From an uncultured Ignavibacteria bacterium (GTDB lineage Bacteria > Bacteroidota > Ignavibacteria > Ch128b), in the NCBI GenBank assembly GCA_937944105.1, contig CALDZP010000082.1, forward strand, positions 1 through 32,052: a DNA stretch of 32,052 nucleotides. The letters are read 5' to 3'. The stretch's first letter is position 1. Each line of letters begins with the position of its first letter. Below the pieces are notes generated by a model. That model worked only from the letters and a program-made list of their open reading frames with translations. It did no database searches and was not told the DNA's origin. Below are positions 19,601 through 27,432 of this stretch, piece by piece. The translations under genes were made by a program, and so were the position numbers.

Positions 19601-22392
19601 ATACCGGTTAATGGATCAACATCAGAATCAAGTAAATCATTCATTCCAGCATCTTTTAATGTGAATGCATATCCTGAGGGTAATACAAAACGTAGTTTAT
19701 AAACGCCCTGGGTTATGTTTGTAAAGTGGTAGTAACCATTTTCATCTGTTTGAGTTGTAGATAGAACCTGTCCATCGCAATCAAGTAACTTAACAGTTAC
19801 ATAACCAACCCCACTTTCACCATAGTCCTGTATACCATTTTTGTTCAAATCTTCCCAAACTTTATCTCCAATTACACAAGTTGGTGCTGGAGGTGTTGGA
19901 TACAATCCAATGTCCCATTTTACATCATTCGCACCACAATCTGGAGGATTTAAGTTTATACAAATCGATTCACCGTTTAATGGATCAACATCTGAATCGA
20001 GTAAGTCATTATTTCCTTGGTCCTTCGGTGAAATAGAGAATCCATCGGGCACGATAACTTTAATCTTATAAGTCCCTGCAACTAAACTGTCAAATGAGTA
20101 ATAACCATTTGCATTTGTAAATGCAGAATCTAGTAAGTTATTGTTGCAGTCGAATAGTTTAATCTTAATATTTTGTATTCCGTTTTCATCTGGATCCTGT
20201 ATACCATTTGCGTTTACATCAAACCAAACCCTATCACCAATTGAACAAACTGGTGGTGGTGGGATTAAGTGTATTCCGGCATCTAAATCAACATAATTTT
20301 CACCAAAGTTAATAGAAATACATTCACTCATTCCGGTTGAGGGATTAATATCAGAATCTTTTGCTTCATCTGAACCTTGATTCATCAAACTAAATTCATA
20401 TCCATTGGGTAAGACAACAGATATTTTGTAATAACCTGCTAATAAGTTTTCAAAGTGATAGTATCCCATTGAGTCTGTAACTGTTTGTGCGAGTAAGTTA
20501 CCGTTGCAATCATAGAGTTTTACAAGCACACCAGCCACTCCTGCTTCATCGGGATCTTGAATCCCATTCATATTGTAGTCGAACCATATGAAATCTCCAA
20601 TTGAACCAAAGTTATAGACAAGTCCTGCGTCTAAAGAAAGATTAGTTTCGCCATTATTTAATGTAAAGCATGTAGTTGAACCATTTAAGGGATCAGCGTC
20701 AGAATCATATTCATCATTTGGACCGGAATCTTTGAATGTAAATTTTAAAGAATCAGGTGGATAAAATTTTACATAATAATTTCCGGGTATAACATTATTA
20801 AAGAAATACAGACCTGAGGAATTGGTAAATGTGGAATCAATTAAATGATCATTACAGTCAAATAATTTAACCAAAACATTTGAAATTCCTGGTTCACCAT
20901 TGTCCTGGATTCCGTTTCCATTTAAATCAAACCAAACAAAATCACCAATTTTTCCAAAAACATTTTCAGGACAATCAAGAAATCCATTGTTGACATAACC
21001 ATTGTCAAAATTCTCATTTATTGCTTTTGCTGCATCATTTATTTGTGAATATGTAAAACCATTTAGTGAACCGCCACCCAGGACTTGTTCAGCAAAAGCT
21101 AAAAAGCTATTTACTGTCCAGCCTGTAAACGGTCCTGATGTTATAACTAAATTACCTAGTGGAAAAGGATTTGAACCCAGGTAACCGGCTTGATTAAAGT
21201 ATACGTTTAGTTTCAAAGCAACGATTTGCCCGGCTAAAACTCCAGCACTTGTTGATAACGGATCAACATAATTTTGTGTCAGAGCTCCAGGTGTCCCACC
21301 TTGAGGAAGGAAATTCATAACGGCAAATGCATTACTCAGAGTTAATGTGTAATTACCACCAACTACCAATCCAGATGGAAAAACAGATGAAAAGTACATG
21401 TCTCTTATTTTTCCAGGAACGCTAACGGAGGGACTGCCCCAACCACCTTGAGTATAAGTTACATAACCTGTAAGATCACAGGATTGGGGTATGTACCAAC
21501 TAACAGTATCCTGAACTTGTTTTGTATCAATAGCTGGAGTTGCCAGAACAAGTTTTTGTTTGCCATCAGGATTTGTCTTATGAACATAACGAGTTCCTTG
21601 TGGAATTGTTAAAACAGAAGTTGCGGAAATTATTGATGTACCAACTCCCGAATAATTTAAGAATACCGGTCCGCCTTTTCCATCGCTATCGGTTATAACA
21701 GAGTCAACACTTAAATTTCCAAGTGAGGCAGAAAGATAAATTACTGCATTTTGAACTGGATTCCCGTTTATATCAAATGCAAAAACATAAAATTCTACAG
21801 GTGTATTAACAGGATAAGATTGTGATGTTTTTACAATAAGCAGTGTATTTATTGGTTTTACATTATTGTGATTTGCTATAGCATCTGCTATTATTTGTAA
21901 AGCTCTTGTTTTAACTGTATTGTTGTTTGTAATAGTATTTACATCTACACTATCACTGAAATGCCAGATTGCCATCTGAATAGCAGCAGCTTCATAATTT
22001 ATGTTTGTGAGTTGTCCAGGATATGAAGTCTTGTATGGATAATAGTTGTTTAATATATAAGTAATTTCAGAAGATGTTGTCCCTTCATCCCAATAATCTT
22101 TGTTAAATTCAAGCAAATGCTGAATATCGATACAATAAAATTTTGTAGGTTGGGAGTTTAGTGTCCCATTAAAAGTCCCTGCAAAATAAGTAACAGTTGA
22201 ATCAAGATATGGATCTGTGAATTTAATACTGGTACCTTCTGCTGTACCGGTAATCTTTGCAATGCTTGTATAATCCTGAGGTTTATCAGGAAATTTTTTT
22301 TGAGCAAATAAATTAATATTTAATATGATTGAAATTAGTAAAGCAAAAACAACTATTCTTTTGCTTGTTAATTTTGTATTAACCTGTTTCAT
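16615..22392 (-). CDS. Giant T9SS-secreted adhesin with thioester-like domain and SdrD-B-like repeats
   Basis: The product is a 1925-residue surface protein. The start is the ATG at 22392, because the Shine-Dalgarno GAGG (22399-22402) lies inside the extra codons of an ATG at 22404. Domains in order: signal peptide (1-30); a thioester-domain-like region with Cys87 in FYCID and Gln139 in IQMAIW; an Ig-like invasin-type domain (about 183-295); an unnamed module A1 (305-474); five SdrD-B-like repeats starting near 482, 598, 718, 840 and 959, each opening with a calcium-loop pattern such as DLNGNGIQDNGE; a divergent sixth repeat (about 1074-1170); module A2 (1178-1346); a long C-terminal region with a possible carbohydrate-binding sandwich (about 1690-1835); and a type A sorting domain ending QTESYTATRKMILQK. 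It probably mediates attachment to surfaces or other cells after T9SS export. Confidence 0.9.
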   Translation of the reverse strand: MKQVNTKLTSKRIVVFALLISIILNINLFAQKKFPDKPQDYTSIAKITGTAEGTSIKFTDPYLDSTVTYFAGTFNGTLNSQPTKFYCIDIQHLLEFNKDYWDEGTTSSEITYILNNYYPYKTSYPGQLTNINYEAAAIQMAIWHFSDSVDVNTITNNNTVKTRALQIIADAIANHNNVKPINTLLIVKTSQSYPVNTPVEFYVFAFDINGNPVQNAVIYLSASLGNLSVDSVITDSDGKGGPVFLNYSGVGTSIISATSVLTIPQGTRYVHKTNPDGKQKLVLATPAIDTKQVQDTVSWYIPQSCDLTGYVTYTQGGWGSPSVSVPGKIRDMYFSSVFPSGLVVGGNYTLTLSNAFAVMNFLPQGGTPGALTQNYVDPLSTSAGVLAGQIVALKLNVYFNQAGYLGSNPFPLGNLVITSGPFTGWTVNSFLAFAEQVLGGGSLNGFTYSQINDAAKAINENFDNGYVNNGFLDCPENVFGKIGDFVWFDLNGNGIQDNGEPGISNVLVKLFDCNDHLIDSTFTNSSGLYFFNNVIPGNYYVKFYPPDSLKFTFKDSGPNDEYDSDADPLNGSTTCFTLNNGETNLSLDAGLVYNFGSIGDFIWFDYNMNGIQDPDEAGVAGVLVKLYDCNGNLLAQTVTDSMGYYHFENLLAGYYKISVVLPNGYEFSLMNQGSDEAKDSDINPSTGMSECISINFGENYVDLDAGIHLIPPPPVCSIGDRVWFDVNANGIQDPDENGIQNIKIKLFDCNNNLLDSAFTNANGYYSFDSLVAGTYKIKVIVPDGFSISPKDQGNNDLLDSDVDPLNGESICINLNPPDCGANDVKWDIGLYPTPPAPTCVIGDKVWEDLNKNGIQDYGESGVGYVTVKLLDCDGQVLSTTQTDENGYYHFTNITQGVYKLRFVLPSGYAFTLKDAGMNDLLDSDVDPLTGMTTCFPIEPPNCDSNSTKWDAGIYKLKGSIGNFVWFDANGNGIQDNNESGLSGITVKLYDCNDNLISVTTTNSSGYYKFTDLLPGNYYVKFQAPTGYLFTIKDAGSDDELDSDADPITGTTVCFTLAAGENNLSIDAGLKECVVGYKVCGMVFNDANGNGLLDNGEVGIENVVIKLWGTSGNLIAQTITNALGKFEFLNVPEGEYHVQEIDPYGYISTTPNSYNIFVTNQDVCNIKFGDKLKPAPEPCNLTLYKTYTQDQWCLEPAKSLLENNFATVFPSGMEIGNQGSPYSAIFTNAIAVRNFLPQIGTLGQFNTNYVNPTTTSAGSFAGNVAALTLNVAFNEAGLLGSTATTKLANLVVASGPMKDYKVSEVLLLANIALGGGTTPFSIQILNDVVSMINYNFACDCNYGFLTCPLPPDSTGSGFDAGVESNANLADLLLRRITKIEYGMTTKILRNPKTPFTASLGLFELVPNYGPMGSIAQEATPFDILGISNATSAYAVDYKLKLAKGETRVAGVFATTTNPPYIYEHTKAICDRLVNAELNSLTQIKIGENYYFASIINKVEEGVLDYEIHFSVYEIGNKYLVDSRWLIEEYQVPQGTTNIYNFQVWGSSFKNAIFLVNQIIEQFKLKGEVDFLNRAQLPIAMTYAVKGKYLHNGKVEVVLKNESKSSENITVLVKSRATQGGDRIEKAYTYSLNPGLNSIAISTGIISDANVYITSSNGFKDEIFVSGGAYTYLNGNKSTVDYFDTRSYPVQNVNDYPEGSLVLSGGVKMQGKLEDWVTIFRSLTANTAPVDLSDYEGIMFTISGNGVVWLRIEQDGVQNFNFHMKKLVLDNKERTYVIPFSEFKQREGISTELDPSRIRKISLVYEKRDNMNMSQYEVEIKNIAFVSKNSGKKSSESEVPVEYKLTQNYPNPFNPSTMIEFSIVNPEFVTLKVYNILGQEVATLVNEMKNPGNYSVRFDASNLSSGVYIYKLQTESYTATRKMILQK

Positions 22393-22398
22393 TTCCAG

Positions 22399-22402
22399 CC
22401 TC
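22399..22402 (-). promoter_or_regulatory. Ribosome-binding site that decides the adhesin start
   Basis: GAGG on the minus strand lies six bases before the ATG at 22392. It overlaps the codons of an upstream in-frame ATG at 22404, which is therefore unlikely to be used. The downstream start gives a standard signal peptide. Confidence 0.7.
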
Positions 22403-22404
22403 AT

Positions 22405-23032
22405 TTATTTTTGATAATGTTATTAGCATAAAATCTGCCAGAGTACAAAACTTGAAAATTTGAATAAAATTTAAGGTTGGTTTTTTAGTAGGTGTTTTAT
22501 TTTGAGATTTGTTTCAAATTAATTCAGCAAAAAAATAGAATTCTTATTTATTGTTTTCAGTTCAAATATTGGCAAATGAATTTTTATTTAGCGGTTTAGA
22601 GGACTTAATTTTGTTTGTTGAATTTGATTTTTTTTGGTTGATTATTCCTTCCATAAAAAAATTCAGTTATGATTCCGTAAAGATTTGGAGTGACTTATTG
22701 GGTGATACTTTAGTGTCCTTATTTGGCAATTGAATTTTTTTATTAAATGCTTAAGTTTAAAGAAATTTGATTAAAAGGTTCCGTTTCTCGGGTAAGATGG
22801 ATTATTCTTAAGTAAAGATTAATTGAATTTGATCTTTTAGGTTGTTGCACAGCTATATCCGTCCTTAATCTTTTTTGAATTGTTTTCATTTATATAGATT
22901 TGAAAAAAATACTCTGAACTGCTTAAGAAATTCTAACGATGATTTAATTATTTTTATTGATAATCTTCTTTATTTAAAATACTTTTCATTTCAATTTTTC
23001 ATTAAAAAGTTTAACTTAGAATTAAAAACATC
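22405..23032. other. Divergent intergenic region between the adhesin and ferredoxin genes
   Basis: This region must hold promoters for both the leftward adhesin gene and the rightward ferredoxin run. No convincing gene, RNA or repeat was found. A TAGATTTG box at 22895-22902 with TTTG at 22874-22877 (17-base spacing) is a weak candidate for the rightward promoter. No matching pair was found for the leftward gene. A 60-codon Phe-rich frame at 22551-22733 begins with TTG and has no ribosome-binding site. Confidence 0.5.
22874..22902 (+). promoter_or_regulatory. Weak candidate promoter for the ferredoxin-reductase run
   Basis: TTTG and TAGATTTG match the Bacteroidota -33/-7 pattern, but the 17-base spacer is shorter than the usual 19-21. 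The predicted start would leave a leader of about 120 bases before the ferredoxin ATG. Confidence 0.28.
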
Positions 23033-23248
23033 ATGCTATTAATAGAAATTAAACCGGATAAGTGTGATTTTTGTGGGGTTTGTGTGGGAGTTTGTCCAGA
23101 GGACGCAATTGAATTAAAAGAGGCAACTATTAAAATTAGTGAAGAGCTTTGTACCAATTGTGCTAAATGTGTCTGGTGCTGCCCTATTGAAGTCTTAGTT
23201 TTTAGAAAAGATAAAATTCAACAATTGAAGGCAAGTACATTTAAATGA
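23033..23248 (+). CDS. 2x[4Fe-4S] ferredoxin
   Basis: A 71-residue bacterial-type ferredoxin with two complete CxxCxxCxxxCP cluster motifs: Cys11, 14, 17 and 21 (CDFCGVCVGVCP) and Cys40, 43, 46 and 50 (CTNCAKCVWCCP). There is one extra cysteine at 49. It is a low-potential electron carrier in the cytoplasm. Its stop overlaps the start of the flavoprotein gene by four bases (ATGA), so the two are translated as a pair. Archaeal geranylgeranyl reductases take electrons from such ferredoxins, so this is probably the dedicated donor. Confidence 0.93.
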   Translation: MLLIEIKPDKCDFCGVCVGVCPEDAIELKEATIKISEELCTNCAKCVWCCPIEVLVFRKDKIQQLKASTFK

Positions 23249-24414
23249 TCGAAAAATTTTATGATGTAATTGTTGTTGGTGCTGGTCCTGCAGGAACAAC
23301 TGCAGCTCGTTTTGCAGCCGAACAGGGAGTTTCTGTCCTTATTCTAGAAAAGGATAGGGATATTGGTTATCCAGTTAGATGTGGTGAAGCTGTTAGTAAG
23401 GATGGTATCGAACCTTTTATTAAACCAGATTCAAAATGGATAGCATCAACAATCAATAGTTTTGTTTTAATTTCACCTGATGGAACTGAAGTAAAAATAA
23501 ATTTTAATCGCACTGGTTACATCCTTGAAAGAAGAATATTTGATTATGAACTTGGTAAACTTGCTGCAAAAGCGGGAGCACATATTTTAACTAAAGCTTA
23601 TGTATATGACTTGTTAAGAGAAGATGGTAAAATTACAGGTGTGAAGTTTGAGCATAATGGAGAGAAAAAAGAAGTAAAAGGGAAGATCATTATTGGTGCA
23701 GATGGAGTGGAATCACGCATTGGTCGATTTGCAGGAATTAAAACTCACATTAAAATTTCCGATATGGAATGCTGTGTCCAGTTTACTGTTTCGAATATCA
23801 ATGTCGATGCAAGTACATGTTACTTTTACTTTGGTGAAAATTATGCACCTGGAGGATATTTGTGGATTTTTCCGAAGGGCAATAATTCGGCAAATGTAGG
23901 TTTGGGGATTGGTGGTGATAAAGCAAAAATAAAATCACCAATTTCATATATAAATAATTTTCTTGAGAATAAATTCCCGAATGTACCTAAATTAACAATG
24001 ATTTCAGGGGGTGTGCCCTGTAGTTTAACACTTAGTGAAATTGTAAAAGAAAATGTTCTATTAGTTGGAGATGCAGCAAGACAGGTAAATCCATTGTCTG
24101 GTGGGGGAATTACAAGTGGTATGATTGGAGGAAGTATTGCTGGTGAACTTGCTGGTAAGGCTATTAAGGAAAATAATTTTAAATTGTTGATGGACTATCC
24201 CAAAATCTGGCATAGTAGAGTCGGAAGAAGACATGAAATGTATTACAAAGTAAAAAATGCTATTTATAATTTCCGTGATGAAACATTAAATAGTATTGCT
24301 CATTCTGCAATTAAAATTCCTGAGTCAGAAAGAACTTTACTTTCCATATTTAAAATTGCATTACTTGATAAACCGTCTTTACTATTTGAGTTTGCAAAAA
24401 TCTTTTTTTATTGA
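23245..24414 (+). CDS. Geranylgeranyl reductase family FAD-dependent oxidoreductase
   Basis: A 389-residue flavoprotein. The FAD dinucleotide-binding motif is at the N-terminus (VIVVGAGPAGTTAARFA, GxGxxG at 12-17). The PVRCGEAV segment with Cys46 follows. The family substrate-channel motif YLWIFPKG is at 205-212, and the second FAD motif VLLVGDAARQVNPLSGGGI at 271-289. Members saturate isoprenoid double bonds, in archaeal lipids, chlorophyll or phytyl chains, or the menaquinone side chain. In a non-phototroph the likely targets are a quinone tail or polyprenyl lipids, but the sequence does not decide. Four-base overlap with the ferredoxin gene supports ferredoxin-driven reduction. Confidence 0.92.
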   Translation: MIEKFYDVIVVGAGPAGTTAARFAAEQGVSVLILEKDRDIGYPVRCGEAVSKDGIEPFIKPDSKWIASTINSFVLISPDGTEVKINFNRTGYILERRIFDYELGKLAAKAGAHILTKAYVYDLLREDGKITGVKFEHNGEKKEVKGKIIIGADGVESRIGRFAGIKTHIKISDMECCVQFTVSNINVDASTCYFYFGENYAPGGYLWIFPKGNNSANVGLGIGGDKAKIKSPISYINNFLENKFPNVPKLTMISGGVPCSLTLSEIVKENVLLVGDAARQVNPLSGGGITSGMIGGSIAGELAGKAIKENNFKLLMDYPKIWHSRVGRRHEMYYKVKNAIYNFRDETLNSIAHSAIKIPESERTLLSIFKIALLDKPSLLFEFAKIFFY

Positions 24415-24416
24415 AA

Positions 24417-24421
24417 GGAGG
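24417..24421 (+). promoter_or_regulatory. Strong Shine-Dalgarno deciding the lipoprotein start
   Basis: GGAGG lies four bases before the ATG at 24426. An in-frame TTG at 24411 lies upstream of this site and cannot use it, so the ATG is the start. Confidence 0.8.
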
Positions 24422-24425
24422 CTTT

Positions 24426-24848
24426 ATGGGTTCAAAAATTATTCACCTCTTAATAATAACTTTTGTTTTAATTCAAGCGTGTGCGAAAAAATCTAATTTA
24501 ACTGAAAATAAATCTGGAGAAACAAAAGTCACAACTATTAAAGAAAATATTTCTTATGTGACCGCTCAGATTCTTAATAAACAAAAGCAATCTGATACTC
24601 TTTACACATTGAAAATTTTAATTTTACAATCGAATTCTGATGAGAATATGCCAAGTTTTGCAACTGATAATGAAGAAATCGAAGCACGACCAAATTTTGT
24701 TTTGAATGAATCAGGAATTATTGATATGGCAGATTCGAGAAATCAGAACCTAATTGAATTATCGAAAATGAACAAAGGTGACACGGTTAATCTCACACTT
24801 ACTCTGAGTCTCCAAAAAGGATGGTTGATCATTAATTATAATAAATGA
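24426..24848 (+). CDS. Small lipoprotein of unknown function
   Basis: A 140-residue predicted lipoprotein. The signal peptide has a hydrophobic core (LLIITFVLI) and ends at Cys19 in the lipobox IQAC. The mature part is hydrophilic and Lys/Asn/Ser-rich, with no domain I recognise. The second half reads like a beta-rich fold (GDTVNLTLTLSLQKGW near the end). It starts 11 bases after the reductase and ends 22 bases before the Asp-box protein, so it belongs to the same run. Its partner could be either neighbour. Confidence 0.8.
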   Translation: MGSKIIHLLIITFVLIQACAKKSNLTENKSGETKVTTIKENISYVTAQILNKQKQSDTLYTLKILILQSNSDENMPSFATDNEEIEARPNFVLNESGIIDMADSRNQNLIELSKMNKGDTVNLTLTLSLQKGWLIINYNK

Positions 24849-24870
24849 CGAATAAGGGGGAGAATAAAAA

Positions 24871-27432
24871 ATGAAAAACATAATTTTCTTAATGGCTTTC
24901 TTTGCAGGTTTTATATTGACAATAAAAGATCACGATGTAAATGAAAAACGCAATTCCTTCTTAGCTTACAAGATTCAAAAGAAAAAAGAATCTCCAAAAT
25001 ACGATAAACCTATGGAAGCAATACGCTTCTGGTATGAACAAAGAGCTTTTCCACTCGGATATATTCCAGAAAACTGGCGAAGTGAAGCATTAAAACACAT
25101 TGAAAAGAATAACCTGATTGATCCTTTAAAACAGTCAACTTTATCATGGGTACATCTGGGACCAACGAATATCGCAGGGCGGGTAAGATCATTTCTAATC
25201 GATCCCGTTAACCCTTCCATTTTATATGCTGGTTCAGTTAGTGGTGGTGTATGGAAATCGACCAATGAAGGTCAGAGCTGGTTTGCTCTTAATGATAATA
25301 TGGAAAATTTAGCTATTGGTTCATTAGCTATGGATCCATCCAATCGCAATATAATTTACGCCGGTACTGGTGAAGGCTTCTTTAATATCGATGCGATAAG
25401 AGGAAATGGTATTTTCAAAACAACCGATGGTGGTGTTACATGGAGTCAACTTTCATCTACGAATAATTCAAATTTTAATTATGTGAACGATCTTGTAATT
25501 GATAAAAATAATGGAAGAATTTTTGCGGCAACTCATGCCGGTTTATTTTATTCCACCAATGGAGGTTCGAGCTGGAATCTTGTTAATGGCGCACCTTCTG
25601 GAAATGTTTATTGTCTTGATCTTGAAATTGCAAATACAAATCCCTCGAAAATTTTTGCAAGCTTCGGGCATTTTTCACAATCAAAAATTTACAGAAGTAC
25701 AGACGGAGGAAATTCCTTTACTCAAATTCACACTGTAGCAAATCAAGGTCGTGCTGAAATTGCTATTTCCCCTTCAAATCCTAATGTGATTTATGTTTCT
25801 TTTCACGATCTACAGACCAATGAAGTTACAAAGTTTCAAAAATCAACCAATGGGGGCAGTACATTTTTTGATATTACAGTTCCCGGACCATCAATAACTC
25901 ACCAATCTTATACAGGACCACAGGCCTGGTATAATAATATAGTGGTTGTTCATCCACAAAATTCTGATATTGTTTATGCTGGCGGTGTTGATTTGTTCAG
26001 ATCAACTGATGGTGGTCAAAGCTGGTCTCAAATCACTAATTGGTATCCTTATCTTACTTATCCTTATGTTCATGCCGATTTTCATGTAATTGAATTTCAT
26101 CCCACAAATTACAATATCATTTATGTTGGGACAGATGGTGGTATTTTTAGAACAACTAATGGAGGTCTTTCATGGAGTTCCAGAAACAATGGAATGTCAA
26201 CAACACAATTTTATTCAGGGGCTTATCATCCATCTCAAAATGTTTATTATGGTGGTACACAGGATAATGGGACTTTGAAAAGCTCAATTGGAACTAATTG
26301 GTCAGAAATTTTTGGAGGTGATGGTGGTGCAACTGAAGTTGATTTTAACAATCCAAATACAATTTATACTGAATATGTTAATCTTGCCATTTTCAAATCT
26401 ACAAATGCAGGTGCAACATGGAATAAAGTAATGAACGGAATACCTGCAGGTCCTAATTATTATGATGGTACAACAGATAGGGTCCTATTTATTGCACCAT
26501 ATAAAATGGATCCTAATAACCCAAATATTTTAGTTGCTGGAACATACAGAGTTTTCAGGACGACAAATGGGGGAAATAATTGGACAGCAATTAGTGGTGA
26601 TTTAACCGGAGATGGAACAGGTTCTTCTGGCGCTAAAATTTCTTCACTGGCAATTGCAAAAGGTAACTCTAATTTGATCTACGCTGGTTGTACTAATGGA
26701 AGATTACAAAAAACTACAAATGCTGGATTGAGCTGGACAAATGTATCGTCAGGATTACCAACTCTCTACATTACTGATGTAGAAATATCACGAACAAATA
26801 ATTCAAATGTATATGTGACTTTTTCAGGCTTCAGTTCTTCAAATAAAGTATTTAAAACAACAAATGGTGGACAAAACTGGGTAAATATTTCATCTAATCT
26901 TCCAAATATTCCGGTAAACTGTATTTTTGTTAATCCCTATAATGAATTAAATTTATTAATTGGAACTGATCTTGGAATATTTGAAACAACCAATGGTGGA
27001 ACAAGCTGGTATAAAACTTCAAGCGCTTTGCCAAATGTAGCTGTTGTTGATATGGATTTTAGAGATAATGATAATACACTCATTGCCGCAACTCATGGAA
27101 GGGGAATGTGGAAAACTACAATCACAACAGGAGTTGAAAATGATAATGGTAAAATGGTTGTTGACGAATTTAAGTTATATCAAAATTTCCCGAATCCATT
27201 TAATTCAAATACCACAATAAGATATTCAATTAAAAGAGAATCGCTAGTTGAAATAAAATTATTTGATTTATCAGGTAAAGAAATCGCCACATTGTTGAAT
27301 GAAATTAAGACACCAGGAGAGTATTCATTGAAACTTGATGCGAGTGATTTCAATTTGAGTAGTGGAGTATATTTATATCAAATGAAAACTGGTGAGTTTA
27401 AATTTTCAAGAAAATTGGTCTATTTGAAATAA
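24871..27432 (+). CDS. Asp-box (BNR/sortilin-like) repeat protein secreted by T9SS
   Basis: An 853-residue exported protein. A short N-terminal hydrophobic signal (about 3-17) is followed by a pro-like Lys-rich stretch, then WVHLGPTNIAGRVR (about 89-102), the usual entry to this propeller family. At least eleven Asp-box motifs follow, such as STNEGQSW, TTDGGVTW, STNGGSSW, STDGGQSW and TTNGGNNW, with repeated DPxNPxxxYAG-like strands. This fits a large beta-propeller of the sortilin/xyloglucanase type. No glycosidase catalytic residues can be assigned. The last ~85 residues are a T9SS type A sorting domain (NFPNPFNSNTTIRYSI to FSRKLVYLK). AAGGGGGAG before the ATG supports the start. Confidence 0.9.
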   Translation: MKNIIFLMAFFAGFILTIKDHDVNEKRNSFLAYKIQKKKESPKYDKPMEAIRFWYEQRAFPLGYIPENWRSEALKHIEKNNLIDPLKQSTLSWVHLGPTNIAGRVRSFLIDPVNPSILYAGSVSGGVWKSTNEGQSWFALNDNMENLAIGSLAMDPSNRNIIYAGTGEGFFNIDAIRGNGIFKTTDGGVTWSQLSSTNNSNFNYVNDLVIDKNNGRIFAATHAGLFYSTNGGSSWNLVNGAPSGNVYCLDLEIANTNPSKIFASFGHFSQSKIYRSTDGGNSFTQIHTVANQGRAEIAISPSNPNVIYVSFHDLQTNEVTKFQKSTNGGSTFFDITVPGPSITHQSYTGPQAWYNNIVVVHPQNSDIVYAGGVDLFRSTDGGQSWSQITNWYPYLTYPYVHADFHVIEFHPTNYNIIYVGTDGGIFRTTNGGLSWSSRNNGMSTTQFYSGAYHPSQNVYYGGTQDNGTLKSSIGTNWSEIFGGDGGATEVDFNNPNTIYTEYVNLAIFKSTNAGATWNKVMNGIPAGPNYYDGTTDRVLFIAPYKMDPNNPNILVAGTYRVFRTTNGGNNWTAISGDLTGDGTGSSGAKISSLAIAKGNSNLIYAGCTNGRLQKTTNAGLSWTNVSSGLPTLYITDVEISRTNNSNVYVTFSGFSSSNKVFKTTNGGQNWVNISSNLPNIPVNCIFVNPYNELNLLIGTDLGIFETTNGGTSWYKTSSALPNVAVVDMDFRDNDNTLIAATHGRGMWKTTITTGVENDNGKMVVDEFKLYQNFPNPFNSNTTIRYSIKRESLVEIKLFDLSGKEIATLLNEIKTPGEYSLKLDASDFNLSSGVYLYQMKTGEFKFSRKLVYLK

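Noticed and set aside
16615-22392. Possibility that the giant gene is a fusion artefact or contains a frameshift
   Set aside because: Codon frame is continuous, repeats are regular in length, and signal peptide and sorting domain sit at the proper ends.
22551-22733. A 60-codon plus-strand reading frame in the long intergenic region
   Set aside because: It starts with TTG, has no ribosome-binding site, is dominated by Phe/Leu/Ile as expected from AT-rich non-coding DNA, and resembles no family I know.
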